Below are positions 26,391 to 35,203 of a stretch of DNA of 64,000 bases, one piece after another. The notes below the pieces were generated by a model. That model did not search any database. It was given only the letters and a program-made list of their open reading frames with translations, and was not told where the DNA came from. Every line of letters starts with the position of its first letter. Position 1 is the first letter of the stretch. This DNA comes from Streptomyces sp. NBC_00353 (lineage in GTDB: Bacteria > Actinomycetota > Actinomycetes > Streptomycetales > Streptomycetaceae): positions 3,534,001-3,598,000 of the forward strand of contig NZ_CP107985.1 of assembly GCF_036108815.1 (NCBI RefSeq), in the 5' to 3' direction. The translations under genes were made by a program, and so were the position numbers.

Positions 26391-27935
26391 TCAGCCGAGG
26401 TGCCGGAAGGCAGGCCAGATCTCCGGCCAGGGCTCGCGCAGGCCCCGGCAGATCCAGACCTCCGCGCCCTGTTCCTCGTTGTCGACCCCGTACCCGTTGT
26501 CGATCCGGGCGGCGGGTTCCACCTCACTCCAGTACCGCCGCAGTTCGCCCGCGCTCCGGGCCCCGACGAAGAGCGTCACGGCGCTGCGGTGCGAGGGCGG
26601 CGGCCCCCACCCGTGGTAGGCGTTGTGCCCGCTGTACGCGGTCGGCAGCCCGTACCTGTCGCCGTACCGCGCGAGTGCCCCCGCCTCACCGTAGTTGCGG
26701 GTCACGATCGTCGTCGCCCCGCGCTCCGCGGGCGGCAGCGTCCGGTACACCCGGCCAACGGTCGCGGCGAGTTGCGGCCAGCCGACCGTCTCGGCGCTGT
26801 CGCCGTTGACGGCCGGCTGCGGACTGTCGGCGAACGCGGCGAGCGGCACGACAGGCAGCCCGATGAGTACGGTGACCGCACCACTGACCGCCACGATCCC
26901 GGTACGCACTCCGCGCCAGGCTCTGCGGCCCGCGCGTGCGAGCCACTCCTCGACGGTGAGCGCGCCCGCGGCCAGCAGTACCGGATAGGCGCCGCCCTGG
27001 TAGTAGGCCTTGCCGCCGGTGACCAGGAACACGAGGGCCAGCGCCCCGTACGCCCAGACGAACAGCCGGTACGGACGCAGCCGTTCCACCCGGCCCAGCT
27101 GCCACAGTCCCACCGCCCACAGGGGCGCCATCAGCGGTCCGGTCAGCAGGAGTTGGAACGGCAGGAAGCCCGCCCTGCCCCCCTGGTCACCGTCCCGCGC
27201 GATCGCTCGCGCCAGATCGAACTGCGGCCAGCCGTGCGCCGCCTGCCACAGCAGATCGGGCAGGGAGATCAGGAGCGCGAGCGCCGCGCCCGCCGGCAGC
27301 CAGGGGGTACGCAGGACCGTGCGCGGACCTGCCGCGAACATCCCGGCGAGCAGGGCGACGACGAAGAACGCCACCAGGTACTTGTTGAGCAGACCGACCC
27401 CGGTGACCAGCCCGATCATCAGCCACAGCCGGTGCGCACGGGTACGCACCAGACGGACCACGAGCCAGCTGATGAGCGTCCAGACCAGCAGGTCGAGGGT
27501 GGTCGTGGAGAGCAGGTGCCCGGATATGACGGTGAGCGGGGCGACCGCCCAGGCAAGGGCGGCGAGCGTCTGCGCGCGGGCGCCACCGCCGAGTTCCCGG
27601 GCGATCAGTCCGACGAGCAGCACGGTCAGGGCGACCGCGACGGCCGAGGCGGTGCGCAGCGCGGTCGGTGAATCCCCGAAGAGCGCGGTCTCGGCGCGGG
27701 CCAGCAGGACGACGAGCGGCGGCTGGTCGTCGTATCCCCAGGCCAGGTGGTCGCCTGCGGCCCGGTAGTACAGCTCGTCGCGGTGGTAGCCGTAGCGGGC
27801 GCTGAGGACGAGAAGGAGTGCCCCGGTCCCTGCGGAGACGGCGGCGATGCGACGCAGTGCGAGGGGAGGCGGGACCGGTGATACGGGGGTGCGCACCACT
27901 TGGTCCCGGTCCGCCCCAGGAGTCACGTCCGTCAC
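26391..27935 (-). CDS. GT39/PMT-type membrane glycosyltransferase
   Basis: A 514-residue polytopic enzyme; GTG 27935 follows GGAGG. The first luminal loop has RYGYHRDELYYRAAGDHLAWGYDDQPPLVVLLAR, with the acidic pair expected in ArnT/PMT-type transferases, followed by about ten helices and a C-terminal extracytoplasmic domain (TTIVTRNYGEAGALARYGDRYGLPTAYSGHNAYHGWGPPP). It should transfer sugar from a polyprenyl-phosphate donor outside the membrane. Acceptor unknown. Confidence 0.8.
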   Translation of the reverse strand: MTDVTPGADRDQVVRTPVSPVPPPLALRRIAAVSAGTGALLLVLSARYGYHRDELYYRAAGDHLAWGYDDQPPLVVLLARAETALFGDSPTALRTASAVAVALTVLLVGLIARELGGGARAQTLAALAWAVAPLTVISGHLLSTTTLDLLVWTLISWLVVRLVRTRAHRLWLMIGLVTGVGLLNKYLVAFFVVALLAGMFAAGPRTVLRTPWLPAGAALALLISLPDLLWQAAHGWPQFDLARAIARDGDQGGRAGFLPFQLLLTGPLMAPLWAVGLWQLGRVERLRPYRLFVWAYGALALVFLVTGGKAYYQGGAYPVLLAAGALTVEEWLARAGRRAWRGVRTGIVAVSGAVTVLIGLPVVPLAAFADSPQPAVNGDSAETVGWPQLAATVGRVYRTLPPAERGATTIVTRNYGEAGALARYGDRYGLPTAYSGHNAYHGWGPPPSHRSAVTLFVGARSAGELRRYWSEVEPAARIDNGYGVDNEEQGAEVWICRGLREPWPEIWPAFRHLG

Positions 27936-28000
27936 GGTGCCACCTCCCGACTCGGGGGCATATGACCGTACGAAAGGAGCTGTACCCCCCGGCCGGTACG

Positions 28001-28006
28001 TAGCAT
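28001..28006 (+). promoter_or_regulatory. Likely -10 box of a leaderless transcript
   Basis: TAGCAT ends seven bases before the GTG at 28013 and there is no ribosome site between them, which fits a leaderless mRNA for the LOG-like gene. The -35 region is not obvious. Confidence 0.4.
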
Positions 28007-28012
28007 GACAGC

Positions 28013-29131
28013 GTGGACAACCCGGACGACAGCATTCCTGCACCCGGCATCGAGATCGAGTCGGTCGCCGAGTTCGACGCCGCGGTCGCCGCAGGGACAC
28101 TGGCCGGACATCGCATCCAGTCCCTCGACCTGACGGACCGCAGCGCCGCGCTGCTCGCCGCCGACACGTCCGGCGCCGTCTTCCTCGGCTGCCGAATGAC
28201 GCCCGAAGCGGCCGCGAAGGTGCGAGCCGAGGGGGCGTTCGTCTTCCCGCCCGTGCCGGGACTGCCCTTCGACCCGTACCGCGGCCTGCTCTACTCCCCC
28301 GACGCGCTCTACGCAGGGCTCGCGGACGGAGGCTACGAGGCGACGCCCGACGCCCGCGCGTACCGATGGTTCCGGCAGACCCGGGCGAACGGCGACACCT
28401 TCGCCTCGATGCTGCGCGCGCTCCACGACGACGCGGTCTCCGACGCGCTGGACGAACTTCTCACCGGAGCCCGGGTGGTCGGGGTGATGGGCGGCCACGC
28501 AACGCCCCGCGGCAGCGCCGCGTACGCGGCCGCGGCCCGGCTGGGCAGAACGCTGGCCCGCAGCGGACTGATGGTGGCCACCGGCGGTGGCCCCGGCGCG
28601 ATGGAGGCGGCGAACCTCGGCGCCTATGCGGCTCCGCACCCGGATCCGATGCTGGACAAGGCCTGCGAACTCCTGGCGGCCGTGCCCTCGTTCACCCCGT
28701 CGATCACCGAATGGGCGCTGGCCGCCTTCACCGTACGGCAGCGATGGCCGGACGGCGGCGGCTCGGTCTCGGTCCCCACCTGGTTCTACGGTCACGAGCC
28801 GCCGAACCCGTTCGCGGACCACATCGCCAAGTACTTCGCCAACGCGCTGCGCGAGGACGGGCTGCTCGCCCGCTCCACCGCGGGCGTGATCTTCCTGCCG
28901 GGCGCCGCCGGAACCGTGCAGGAGATCTTCGACAGCACGACGCCGAACTACTACGGCTCACGCGGCACACCGACGCCGATGGTGCTGGTCGGCAGCGCCC
29001 ACTGGACGGACGAACTGCCCACCTGGCCGCTGCTCCGAGCGCTCGCCGCGGGCCGGCCGATGGAGTCCCGTATCGCACTGGTCGACACGGTGGACGAGGC
29101 CCCCGAGGCACTCGCCCGGCTGACCGGCTGA
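28013..29131 (+). CDS. LOG-family nucleotide-binding protein
   Basis: A 372-residue protein with a 140-residue N-terminal extension and a Rossmann-like lysine-decarboxylase (LOG) domain: VVGVMGGHATPRGSAAY, VATGGGPGAMEAANLGAYA and FLPGAAGTVQEIFDSTTPNYY, the last matching the GGxGTxxE nucleotide motif in degenerate form. LOG proteins cleave nucleoside 5'-monophosphates to base and ribose 5-phosphate; activity of this long version is not established. Divergent from the glycosyltransferase gene. Confidence 0.75.
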   Translation: MDNPDDSIPAPGIEIESVAEFDAAVAAGTLAGHRIQSLDLTDRSAALLAADTSGAVFLGCRMTPEAAAKVRAEGAFVFPPVPGLPFDPYRGLLYSPDALYAGLADGGYEATPDARAYRWFRQTRANGDTFASMLRALHDDAVSDALDELLTGARVVGVMGGHATPRGSAAYAAAARLGRTLARSGLMVATGGGPGAMEAANLGAYAAPHPDPMLDKACELLAAVPSFTPSITEWALAAFTVRQRWPDGGGSVSVPTWFYGHEPPNPFADHIAKYFANALREDGLLARSTAGVIFLPGAAGTVQEIFDSTTPNYYGSRGTPTPMVLVGSAHWTDELPTWPLLRALAAGRPMESRIALVDTVDEAPEALARLTG

Positions 29132-29156
29132 GGGGCCGGCCGAGAGCCTGTCCGGT

Positions 29157-29609
29157 TCAGATCGCCGCGAGCCGGTTGACCAGCGCGTCGAAGAAGGCCT
29201 CCCAGCCGTCCTCGGCCGCCGCGTACTGCTCGGGCGTGAGGTTGCCGCCACGCTGCTGGAAGACCATCTCGGTGGTCCTGCGGCCGCGCTCGGCGAAGGT
29301 GACCGTGACGATCTCGCCTTCGATGTCGGCAGGCGCGGCAGCGTCCTTCAGCGTGAAGACCAGCCGCTCCGGCGCGACCACCTCGCGGTAGACCCCGTGG
29401 AACGGCATCTCGGTGCCCGGCACCACGATGACCAGGCTCCACGTGCCCCCCGGCCTGACGTCCATCGACACCCGGTCGAGCGGCACATCGGCATCGCCGC
29501 CGTACCAGGAGGCGAAGTGCTCGGGGGTCGTCCAGGCCGCGAAGACCTGTTCCCGTGGGGCGTCGAAGACGCGCGTGATGTCGATGCCCTCGCGTGCCGT
29601 TCCAGTCAT
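29157..29609 (-). CDS. AHSA1/SRPBCC-domain protein
   Basis: A 150-residue START-like protein; ATG 29609 lies after an AAGGGCAGGG sequence. The motif ITRVFDAPREQVFAAWTTPEHFASWYGGD is typical of AHSA1 (activator of Hsp90 ATPase homologue) proteins, with MVFQQRGGNLTPEQYAAAEDGWEAFFDAL at the end. These bind hydrophobic ligands; role here unknown. Confidence 0.82.
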   Translation of the reverse strand: MTGTAREGIDITRVFDAPREQVFAAWTTPEHFASWYGGDADVPLDRVSMDVRPGGTWSLVIVVPGTEMPFHGVYREVVAPERLVFTLKDAAAPADIEGEIVTVTFAERGRRTTEMVFQQRGGNLTPEQYAAAEDGWEAFFDALVNRLAAI

Positions 29610-29741
29610 AGTCCCTGCCCTTTCGGAGTCGTTCCGGATCTTCCCCGGTCGCATGAGGTGTTCCCCGAAACGGACGAAACCGCTCTTCCGGAACACCCGG
29701 TAGTGGTTCCCGCCGTGTGGCGTCGCGAGCGGTGCCCGCGA

Positions 29742-30767
29742 TCAGCCCGACGCGGGCAGCACCACCGTCTCCGACGCGTCGAACGTCACGCCGACCTTCG
29801 CACCCTCCTGGGGCGTGTCCCGCAGCGGGCACTCCGCCTCCAGGAGCGGACCGCTGTCGGGGTGCAGTGTCACGGCGACATGGTTGCCCCGGAAGGTGCG
29901 GGCGCCGACCGTACACGACAGGCCGTCCGCCGGGTCGCCGATCCGTACGCCCGCCGGACGCACCAGCAGGGCGCACGGGCCCTGCGGCGCCCCGTCCGGC
30001 ACCGGTACCCTGCCCCACCTCGTCGCCGCGGCCGCGCCGGTCACCGTCGCATCCACCACATTGTCGAAACCCAGGAACCGGGCGACGAATGAGGAGGCGG
30101 GGCGTTGCCAGACCTCCAGCGGAGTGCCCATCTGGGCGATGTGTCCGTCGCGCATCACGACGACCCGGTCCGCGAGGGCGAACGCCTCGCCCTGGTCATG
30201 GGTGACGGCGAGCACCGTCGTACCCAACCGGGCGAACAGTGTGCGCAGTTCGACGACGAGGCGTTCGCGCAGGCTGCGGTCGAGCTGGCCGAGCGGTTCG
30301 TCGAGCATCAGCAGTTTCGGTCGCGGGGCGAGCGCCCGCGCGAGAGCGACGCGCTGCTGCTCGCCGCCGGACAGCGAGGCGACAGCCCGACGTTCGCTGC
30401 CGGGCAGGCCCACCAGTTCGAGGAGTTCGGCGACCCTGCGGTCCTGGTCGCCACGGGTCACTCCGTGCATCCGCAGCCCGAAGGCGACGTTGGCGCCGAC
30501 GTCCCGGTGCGGGAAGAGCTGATGATCCTGGAACATCAGCCCCAGACCGCGCCGGTGCACCGGTACGTCGGTCTGGTCGACGCCGTCGAGGAGCACCCGG
30601 CCGCCGTCCGGCGGGTGCAGTCCGGCGACCACCCGCAGCAGTGTCGACTTGCCGCTGCCGCTCGGCCCCAGCACACAGACGATCTCGTGGTCCGCGACCT
30701 CCAGATCCACCGCGTCGAGCGCCGCCCGCCTCCCGAAGAGGACGGTGGCGGCTTCCAGTGTCAGCAT
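29742..30767 (-). CDS. Thiamine ABC transporter ATP-binding protein
   Basis: A 341-residue ATPase with Walker A GPSGSGKS (34-41), signature LSGGEQQR, Walker B LLMLDEP and VTHDQGEAF, plus a C-terminal TOBE-like region. Last gene of the operon that begins with a TPP riboswitch, so it should energise uptake of thiamine or a precursor. It is longer than enteric ThiQ (about 230 residues). The stop of the permease gene lies 22 bp upstream. Confidence 0.85.
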   Translation of the reverse strand: MLTLEAATVLFGRRAALDAVDLEVADHEIVCVLGPSGSGKSTLLRVVAGLHPPDGGRVLLDGVDQTDVPVHRRGLGLMFQDHQLFPHRDVGANVAFGLRMHGVTRGDQDRRVAELLELVGLPGSERRAVASLSGGEQQRVALARALAPRPKLLMLDEPLGQLDRSLRERLVVELRTLFARLGTTVLAVTHDQGEAFALADRVVVMRDGHIAQMGTPLEVWQRPASSFVARFLGFDNVVDATVTGAAAATRWGRVPVPDGAPQGPCALLVRPAGVRIGDPADGLSCTVGARTFRGNHVAVTLHPDSGPLLEAECPLRDTPQEGAKVGVTFDASETVVLPASG

Positions 30768-30789
30768 GTCCAGAACACCCCGAGCATCT

Positions 30790-32556
30790 TCAGAACTCCC
30801 CGGACCGATCCGGGCGGATACGTTCGAGCAGCAGCAGCGACACCGCGCACACCAGCATCAAGATCGTGCTGAGGGCCATCGCCTGGCCGTAGTTGAGCTC
30901 GCCGGACCGCCCGAGCAACCGGGCCACGGCGACCGGCAGCGTCGGGTTGTCGGGCCGCGCGATGAACACCGTCGCCCCGAACTCGCCGAGCGAGACGGCG
31001 AACGCGAAACCCGCCGCGACCAGCAGCGCCCGCCGCACCAGCGGCAGGTCGACCTCGCGCCAGGCCCGCAGCGGTGACGCGCCGAGCACCGTCGCCGCCT
31101 CGCGCAGCCGACCGTCCACCGCCCGCAGGACAGGCAGCATCGTGCGTACGACGAACGGCACACCGACCAGTGCCTGGGCCAGCGGCACCAGGATCCAGGT
31201 GGTCCGCAGATCCAGCGGAGGCTTGTCCAGCGTGATCAGGAAACCGAAGCCGACGGTGACCGCGGACACCCCGAGCGGCAGCATCAGCAGTGCGTCGAAG
31301 CCACGGACGAGCCGTCCGGCGCGCCTCGTCAGCGCCGCCGCCGCGAGCCCGCCGACGACCAGCGCGATCACGGTCGCGACCACGGCGTACTGGAGTGAGT
31401 TCCAGACCGCCTCGAGCGGCGCGACCAGGAAGGTGCTGCCGCTCGCGTCCGCGGACCGCAGGGCGCGGTAGTAGTCGAAGCCGTGCCCGCCGGGCACGTC
31501 CAGCGAGCGCTCCACCAGCACACCGAGCGGCAGCAGGATCAGCACCAGCACGGTCAGCAGGACCCCGCCGAGCAGTGCCCGCTGCCCGGCGCCGCGCGGC
31601 CTGCGGGCGGTCTGCGCCGGGTCGACCAGCTTCAGCGCGGTCTCCCTGCGCCGCACGGTCCACGCGTGTACGGCCAGGATCGCGCCGACGGCGGCGAACT
31701 GCACCATCGTCAGCACGGCGGCCGTGGGGAGGTCGAGCAGCTGGGCGGTCTGCCGGTAGATCTCCACCTCCAGCGTGGAGTACGCCGGGCCTCCGAGGAT
31801 CTGCACGACCCCGAAGGAGGTGAACGTGAAGAGGAAGACCATCAGCGCCGCGGCGGCCACGGCGGGCGCGAGGGCCGGCAGCGTCACCCGCCGCCACGCC
31901 GCGAACCGTCCGGCGCCCAGCACCCGGGCGGCCTCCTCCTGCCGTGGGTCGAGCTGCGACCACAGCCCACCGACAGTCCGTACGACCACCGCGTAGTTGA
32001 AGAAGACATGGGCGAGCAGGATCGCCCACACGGTGGTGTCGAGCCGTACGCCCGCCAGTTCGTCGAGGAAGCCGCCGCGCCCCAGCAGCGCCAGGAAGGC
32101 CGTCCCGACGACGACGGTCGGCAGGACGAACGGCACGGTGACGACCGCCCGCAGCAGCTGTTTGCCGGGAAAGTCGAAGCGGGCGAAGACATAGGCGCCG
32201 GGCAGCGCGATCAGCAGGGTCAGCGCGGTCGAGGCGAGCGCCTGCCAGGTGGTGAACCAGAGGACGTCGAGGATGTCCGGCCGGCTCAGCACCTCGCCGA
32301 TCCGGCCGAACTGCCAGACGCCGTCGGCCTTCAGCCCGCGGCCGACTATCGCGACGACGGGGTGGGCGAAGAACACCGCGAAGAACGCGACGGGCACGGC
32401 CATCAGGCCGAGCCGCACCGCGCTCCCGCGCCACGCCCTCGGGCGCGCGGCGCTCGCGCGCCCCGGCCGGGCGCCCGCACCCTCCTCGCGCGCGCCCGGG
32501 CCGGGTGCGGGCGTCTTCGCTACTTCACTACGAGCGAGGACCACGACTGGACCCAC
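30790..32556 (-). CDS. Thiamine ABC transporter permease, two-domain (ThiP-like)
   Basis: A 588-residue permease with two tandem transmembrane modules of about six helices each, each with an EAA-type loop (EEAARVLGAGRFAAWRRVTLPALAPAV and REAATVLGASPLRAWREVDLPLVRRAL), as in ThiP/FbpB. It forms both halves of the pore. The GTG at 32556 used here overlaps the binding-protein stop by 37 bp; a GTG at 32544 is equally plausible. A low-complexity Arg/Ala/Gly stretch precedes TM1. Confidence 0.86.
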   Translation of the reverse strand: MGPVVVLARSEVAKTPAPGPGAREEGAGARPGRASAARPRAWRGSAVRLGLMAVPVAFFAVFFAHPVVAIVGRGLKADGVWQFGRIGEVLSRPDILDVLWFTTWQALASTALTLLIALPGAYVFARFDFPGKQLLRAVVTVPFVLPTVVVGTAFLALLGRGGFLDELAGVRLDTTVWAILLAHVFFNYAVVVRTVGGLWSQLDPRQEEAARVLGAGRFAAWRRVTLPALAPAVAAAALMVFLFTFTSFGVVQILGGPAYSTLEVEIYRQTAQLLDLPTAAVLTMVQFAAVGAILAVHAWTVRRRETALKLVDPAQTARRPRGAGQRALLGGVLLTVLVLILLPLGVLVERSLDVPGGHGFDYYRALRSADASGSTFLVAPLEAVWNSLQYAVVATVIALVVGGLAAAALTRRAGRLVRGFDALLMLPLGVSAVTVGFGFLITLDKPPLDLRTTWILVPLAQALVGVPFVVRTMLPVLRAVDGRLREAATVLGASPLRAWREVDLPLVRRALLVAAGFAFAVSLGEFGATVFIARPDNPTLPVAVARLLGRSGELNYGQAMALSTILMLVCAVSLLLLERIRPDRSGEF

Positions 32557-33641
32557 TGCTCACGGTTCTTGGCGATGGTGTCAGGGGCCACGGTGGTCGG
32601 CTTGTCGACCGTCGCGCCGAACTCGGTGAAGATCTCCGGCAGCTTCGCGTCCTCGGTGACCGGGCTCACGAACATGTTGAGCGGCATGTCCTCCTGGAAC
32701 TTCTTGCTGATCAGGAAGTCCAGCAGAGCCTTGCCCCCCGCCTCGTTCTTCGCGCCGTTCAGCAGCCCCGCGAACTCGATCTGACGGAAGCAGGTGCCGG
32801 TCGCGACCCCTGTCGGGGCCTCGGTCGGCTGCGGCTTCGCGTACAGCACCTCGGCCGGCGGACTGGAGGCGTACGACACGACGAGCGGACGGTCGGCCTT
32901 GGCCTTCTTGCCGCCCACGGAGCCGGAGAACTCCTCGTTGTACGCCTGCTCCCAGCCGTCGACGACCTTGACACCGTTGCTCTTCAGCTTCTTCCAGTAA
33001 TCCTGGTAGCCGCTCTCGCCGTAGGTGGCGACGGTGCCCAGCAGGAAGCCGAGCCCGGGCGACGAGGTCGCGGCGTTCTCCGTGACGAGGAGGTTCTTGT
33101 ACGCCGGCTTCGCCAGGTCGTCGAAGGTCGTCGGCGGCGCGAGCTTCCTGTCGGCGAAGTACTTCTTGTCGTAGTTGATGCAGATGTCGCCGGTGTCGAT
33201 CGGCGTGACCCGGTGCTTGGTCGCGTCCAGCTGGGTGTCGGCCGCGACCCGGTCGCTCCCCTTCGCCTCGTACGGCGTGAACAGACCGTTGTCGAGGGCG
33301 CGGGAGAGCAGCGTGTTGTCGACGCCGAAGAACACATCGCCGCGCGGGGAGCCCTTGGTCAGGATCTCCTGGTTGAGTGCGGCGCCGGCGTCACCGCTCT
33401 TGAGCACCTTGACGGTGTAGCCGGTCTCCTCGGTGAACGCCTTCAGTACGTCCTTGGAGGCGTTGAAGGAGTCATGGCTGACCAGGGTCACGGTCTTGGA
33501 CCCGGAGCCCTTCGTGCCGCCGGACCCGGAGGCCGAGCCGTCGGAACTGCCGCAGCCGGCGAGTGCCGTGACGCCGAGCGCGGCGGCGACGGCCGTCGCC
33601 GCAAGCTGCTTGGTGCGGCGCGTGGTACTGGTGGTGCTCAT
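32520..33641 (-). CDS. Thiamine-binding lipoprotein (ThiB-like)
   Basis: A 373-residue binding protein; ATG 33641 follows AGGAGG by eight bases. Signal peptide with lipobox LAGC, then a Gly/Ser linker. DSFNASKDVLKAFTEETGYTVKVL, GDVFFGVDNTLLSRAL and DTGDICINYDKKYF match the ThiB family. The upstream TPP riboswitch and downstream transporter genes make thiamine (or its phosphate or precursor) the likely ligand. Confidence 0.9.
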   Translation of the reverse strand: MSTTSTTRRTKQLAATAVAAALGVTALAGCGSSDGSASGSGGTKGSGSKTVTLVSHDSFNASKDVLKAFTEETGYTVKVLKSGDAGAALNQEILTKGSPRGDVFFGVDNTLLSRALDNGLFTPYEAKGSDRVAADTQLDATKHRVTPIDTGDICINYDKKYFADRKLAPPTTFDDLAKPAYKNLLVTENAATSSPGLGFLLGTVATYGESGYQDYWKKLKSNGVKVVDGWEQAYNEEFSGSVGGKKAKADRPLVVSYASSPPAEVLYAKPQPTEAPTGVATGTCFRQIEFAGLLNGAKNEAGGKALLDFLISKKFQEDMPLNMFVSPVTEDAKLPEIFTEFGATVDKPTTVAPDTIAKNREQWVQSWSSLVVK

Positions 33642-33678
33642 TGTTGATTCCTCCTGGGTTTGACCAGGAAGAGACGCG

Positions 33679-33706
33679 GCCCTGCCCGCCGGGAGGCGGG
33701 CAGGGC
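33679..33706 (-). terminator. Riboswitch-linked terminator hairpin
   Basis: A perfect 12-bp GC-rich stem, arms 33679-33690 and 33695-33706 with a 4-nt loop, lies between the TPP aptamer and the ThiB-like start codon. On the minus strand it is followed by pyrimidine-rich sequence. It fits the expression platform of a transcription-attenuating OFF switch. Confidence 0.65.
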
Positions 33707-33731
33707 GCAACAGCATGAGTTGATGACCGAA

Positions 33732-33826
33732 CTTCCTACCCGGAATGACCCGGGCGAGGTTCAGAGGGTCTGCGGCCAGCCTGTCGTCGGTGCCGCACTC
33801 TCAGCGCTGTGGCGCTCCCCTGTCGG
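33732..33826 (-). promoter_or_regulatory. TPP (THI-box) riboswitch
   Basis: Read on the minus strand this segment holds the TPP aptamer landmarks in order: a GGGGAGC start, GCTGAGAGT, ACCCTCTGAACCT, and CGGGTCATTCCGGGTAGGAAG at the 3' side. It lies about 90 bp before the ThiB-like gene and is followed by a terminator-like hairpin. Thiamine pyrophosphate binding should shut off the importer operon. Confidence 0.93.
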
Positions 33827-33866
33827 AATATGAAATTGATTTCGGCCCAGATTACACGGGCTGTTT

Positions 33867-34973
33867 TCAGCGCTCGGATGCCGCCAGCTGTCCGCACGCC
33901 CCGTCGATCTCCTGACCGCGGGTGTCCCGCACGGTCACGGGCACCCCGTGGGCGGCGATCGCCTCGACGAACGCCTTCTCGTCCTCGGGCCGCGAGGCCG
34001 TCCACTTCGAGCCGGGCGTCGGGTTCAACGGAATCAGGTTGACATGCACGCGCTTGCCCTTGAGGAGCCGGCCGAGCAGGTCACCACGCCAGGCCTGGTC
34101 GTTGATGTCGCGGATCAGCGCGTACTCGATGGAGATCCGGCGGCCGGACTTCTCCGCGTACTCCCAGGCCGCGTCGAGCACCTCGCGCACCTTCCAGCGC
34201 GTGTTCACCGGCACGAGCGTGTCCCGCAGCTCGTCGTCCGGCGCATGCAGCGAGACCGCGAGCCGGCACTTGAAGCCCTCGTCGGCGAAGCGCAGCATGG
34301 CCGGCACCAGGCCCACGGTGGAGACGGTGATCCCGCGCTGCGACAGACCGAGACCGTCCGGCTCGGGGTCGGTCAGCCGGCGGATCGCGCCGACCACCCG
34401 CTTGTAGTTGGCCAGGGGCTCGCCCATGCCCATGAAGACGATGTTGGAGAGCCGCGCGGGCCCGCCCGGCACCTCTCCGTCGCGCAGCGCCCGCATGCCG
34501 TCCACGATCTGGTGGACGATCTCGGCGGTCGACAGATTGCGGTCCAGACCGGCCTGCCCCGTCGCGCAGAACGGGCAGTTCATCCCGCATCCGGCCTGCG
34601 ACGAGATGCACATCGTCACCCGCTCCGGGTACCGCATGAGGACGGACTCGACCAGCGTCCCGTCATGCAGCTTCCACAGCGTCTTACGGGTGGTGTCGTC
34701 GTCACAGCTGATGTGCCGGACCACGGACATCAGGTCGGGGAACATCGCCTCGGCGAGCTTGTCCCGTGAACCGGCCGGGATGTTGGTCCACTCCGCCGGG
34801 TCGTGCGCGTACCGCGCGAAGTAGTGCTGCGACAGCTGCTGCGCGCGGAAAGGCTTCTCGCCGATCGCGGCGACGGCTTCCTTGCGCTCGGCGGGCGTGA
34901 GGTCAGCGAGGTGCCGCGGCGGCTTCTTGGCTCCGCGGGGCGCGACGAAAGTGAGTTCTCCGGGCTTAGGCAT
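33867..34973 (-). CDS. rlmN: 23S rRNA (adenine2503-C2)-methyltransferase RlmN
   Basis: A 368-residue radical-SAM enzyme. The iron-sulfur motif C-x3-C-x2-C is Cys129, Cys133 and Cys136 (AGCGMNCPFCATGQ). The methyl-carrying Cys lies in the C-terminal DGACGQLA. It methylates A2503 of 23S rRNA (and usually A37 of some tRNAs). Its start codon sits inside the attachment-like repeat at 34954-35004. The ribosome site GGAGG four bases before ATG lies on the inserted side of that repeat, so the mobile island seems to supply the translation signal. Confidence 0.95.
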   Translation of the reverse strand: MPKPGELTFVAPRGAKKPPRHLADLTPAERKEAVAAIGEKPFRAQQLSQHYFARYAHDPAEWTNIPAGSRDKLAEAMFPDLMSVVRHISCDDDTTRKTLWKLHDGTLVESVLMRYPERVTMCISSQAGCGMNCPFCATGQAGLDRNLSTAEIVHQIVDGMRALRDGEVPGGPARLSNIVFMGMGEPLANYKRVVGAIRRLTDPEPDGLGLSQRGITVSTVGLVPAMLRFADEGFKCRLAVSLHAPDDELRDTLVPVNTRWKVREVLDAAWEYAEKSGRRISIEYALIRDINDQAWRGDLLGRLLKGKRVHVNLIPLNPTPGSKWTASRPEDEKAFVEAIAAHGVPVTVRDTRGQEIDGACGQLAASER

Positions 34974-35004
34974 GGTTCCTCCAGTGTTGCAGACACGCCG
35001 TGGT
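34954..35004. repeat. attL-like copy of the island attachment sequence
   Basis: This 51-bp segment covers the first seven codons of rlmN, its start codon and upstream sequence. It matches 45497-45547 at 50 of 51 positions; the inner 19 bases (34960-34978) match the third copy at 46457-46475 at 18 of 19. Left of it is host rlmN; right of it is the island. I read it as the left boundary of a site-specifically inserted element. Confidence 0.75.
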
Positions 35005-35092
35005 GGCAGAGGCCTTCGCCAGGTCAGGAAGGGTGAGGTGCATAGACGACCGGTCGTCGTTGGTCGTCATTAGTCGACGTCGGCGGCCCTTT

Positions 35093-35125
35093 GACGGCCC
35101 AGAGACGGCCCAGAGACGGCCCAGC
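35093..35125. repeat. Three 11-bp tandem repeats near attL
   Basis: GACGGCCCAGA occurs at 35093-35103 and 35104-35114, with GACGGCCCAGC at 35115-35125. Two-unit versions lie at 45406-45427, 45636-45657 and 42921-42942. Those next to the first two attachment-like repeats lie about 90-125 bp from the core, the spacing expected of integrase arm-type sites. Confidence 0.6.
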
Positions 35126-35190
35126 CGCCCCAAGGGACAGTGACCGATTGCACTACAGAGAGGACGTGCGCACAGCGTCCCACCTGGACC

Positions 35191-35203
35191 TAGAATCGAA
35201 TAT
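35191..35203 (+). promoter_or_regulatory. Leaderless promoter of DUF6233 module, copy 1
   Basis: A TAGAAT -10 box (35191-35196) ends seven bases before the GTG start at 35204, with no ribosome site between. The same arrangement is kept in the second copy (45723-45728 before GTG 45736). No good -35 is seen. Confidence 0.5.

Noticed and set aside
35093..35125. CRISPR array
   Set aside because: The 11-bp units abut with no spacers and number only two or three; no cas genes.
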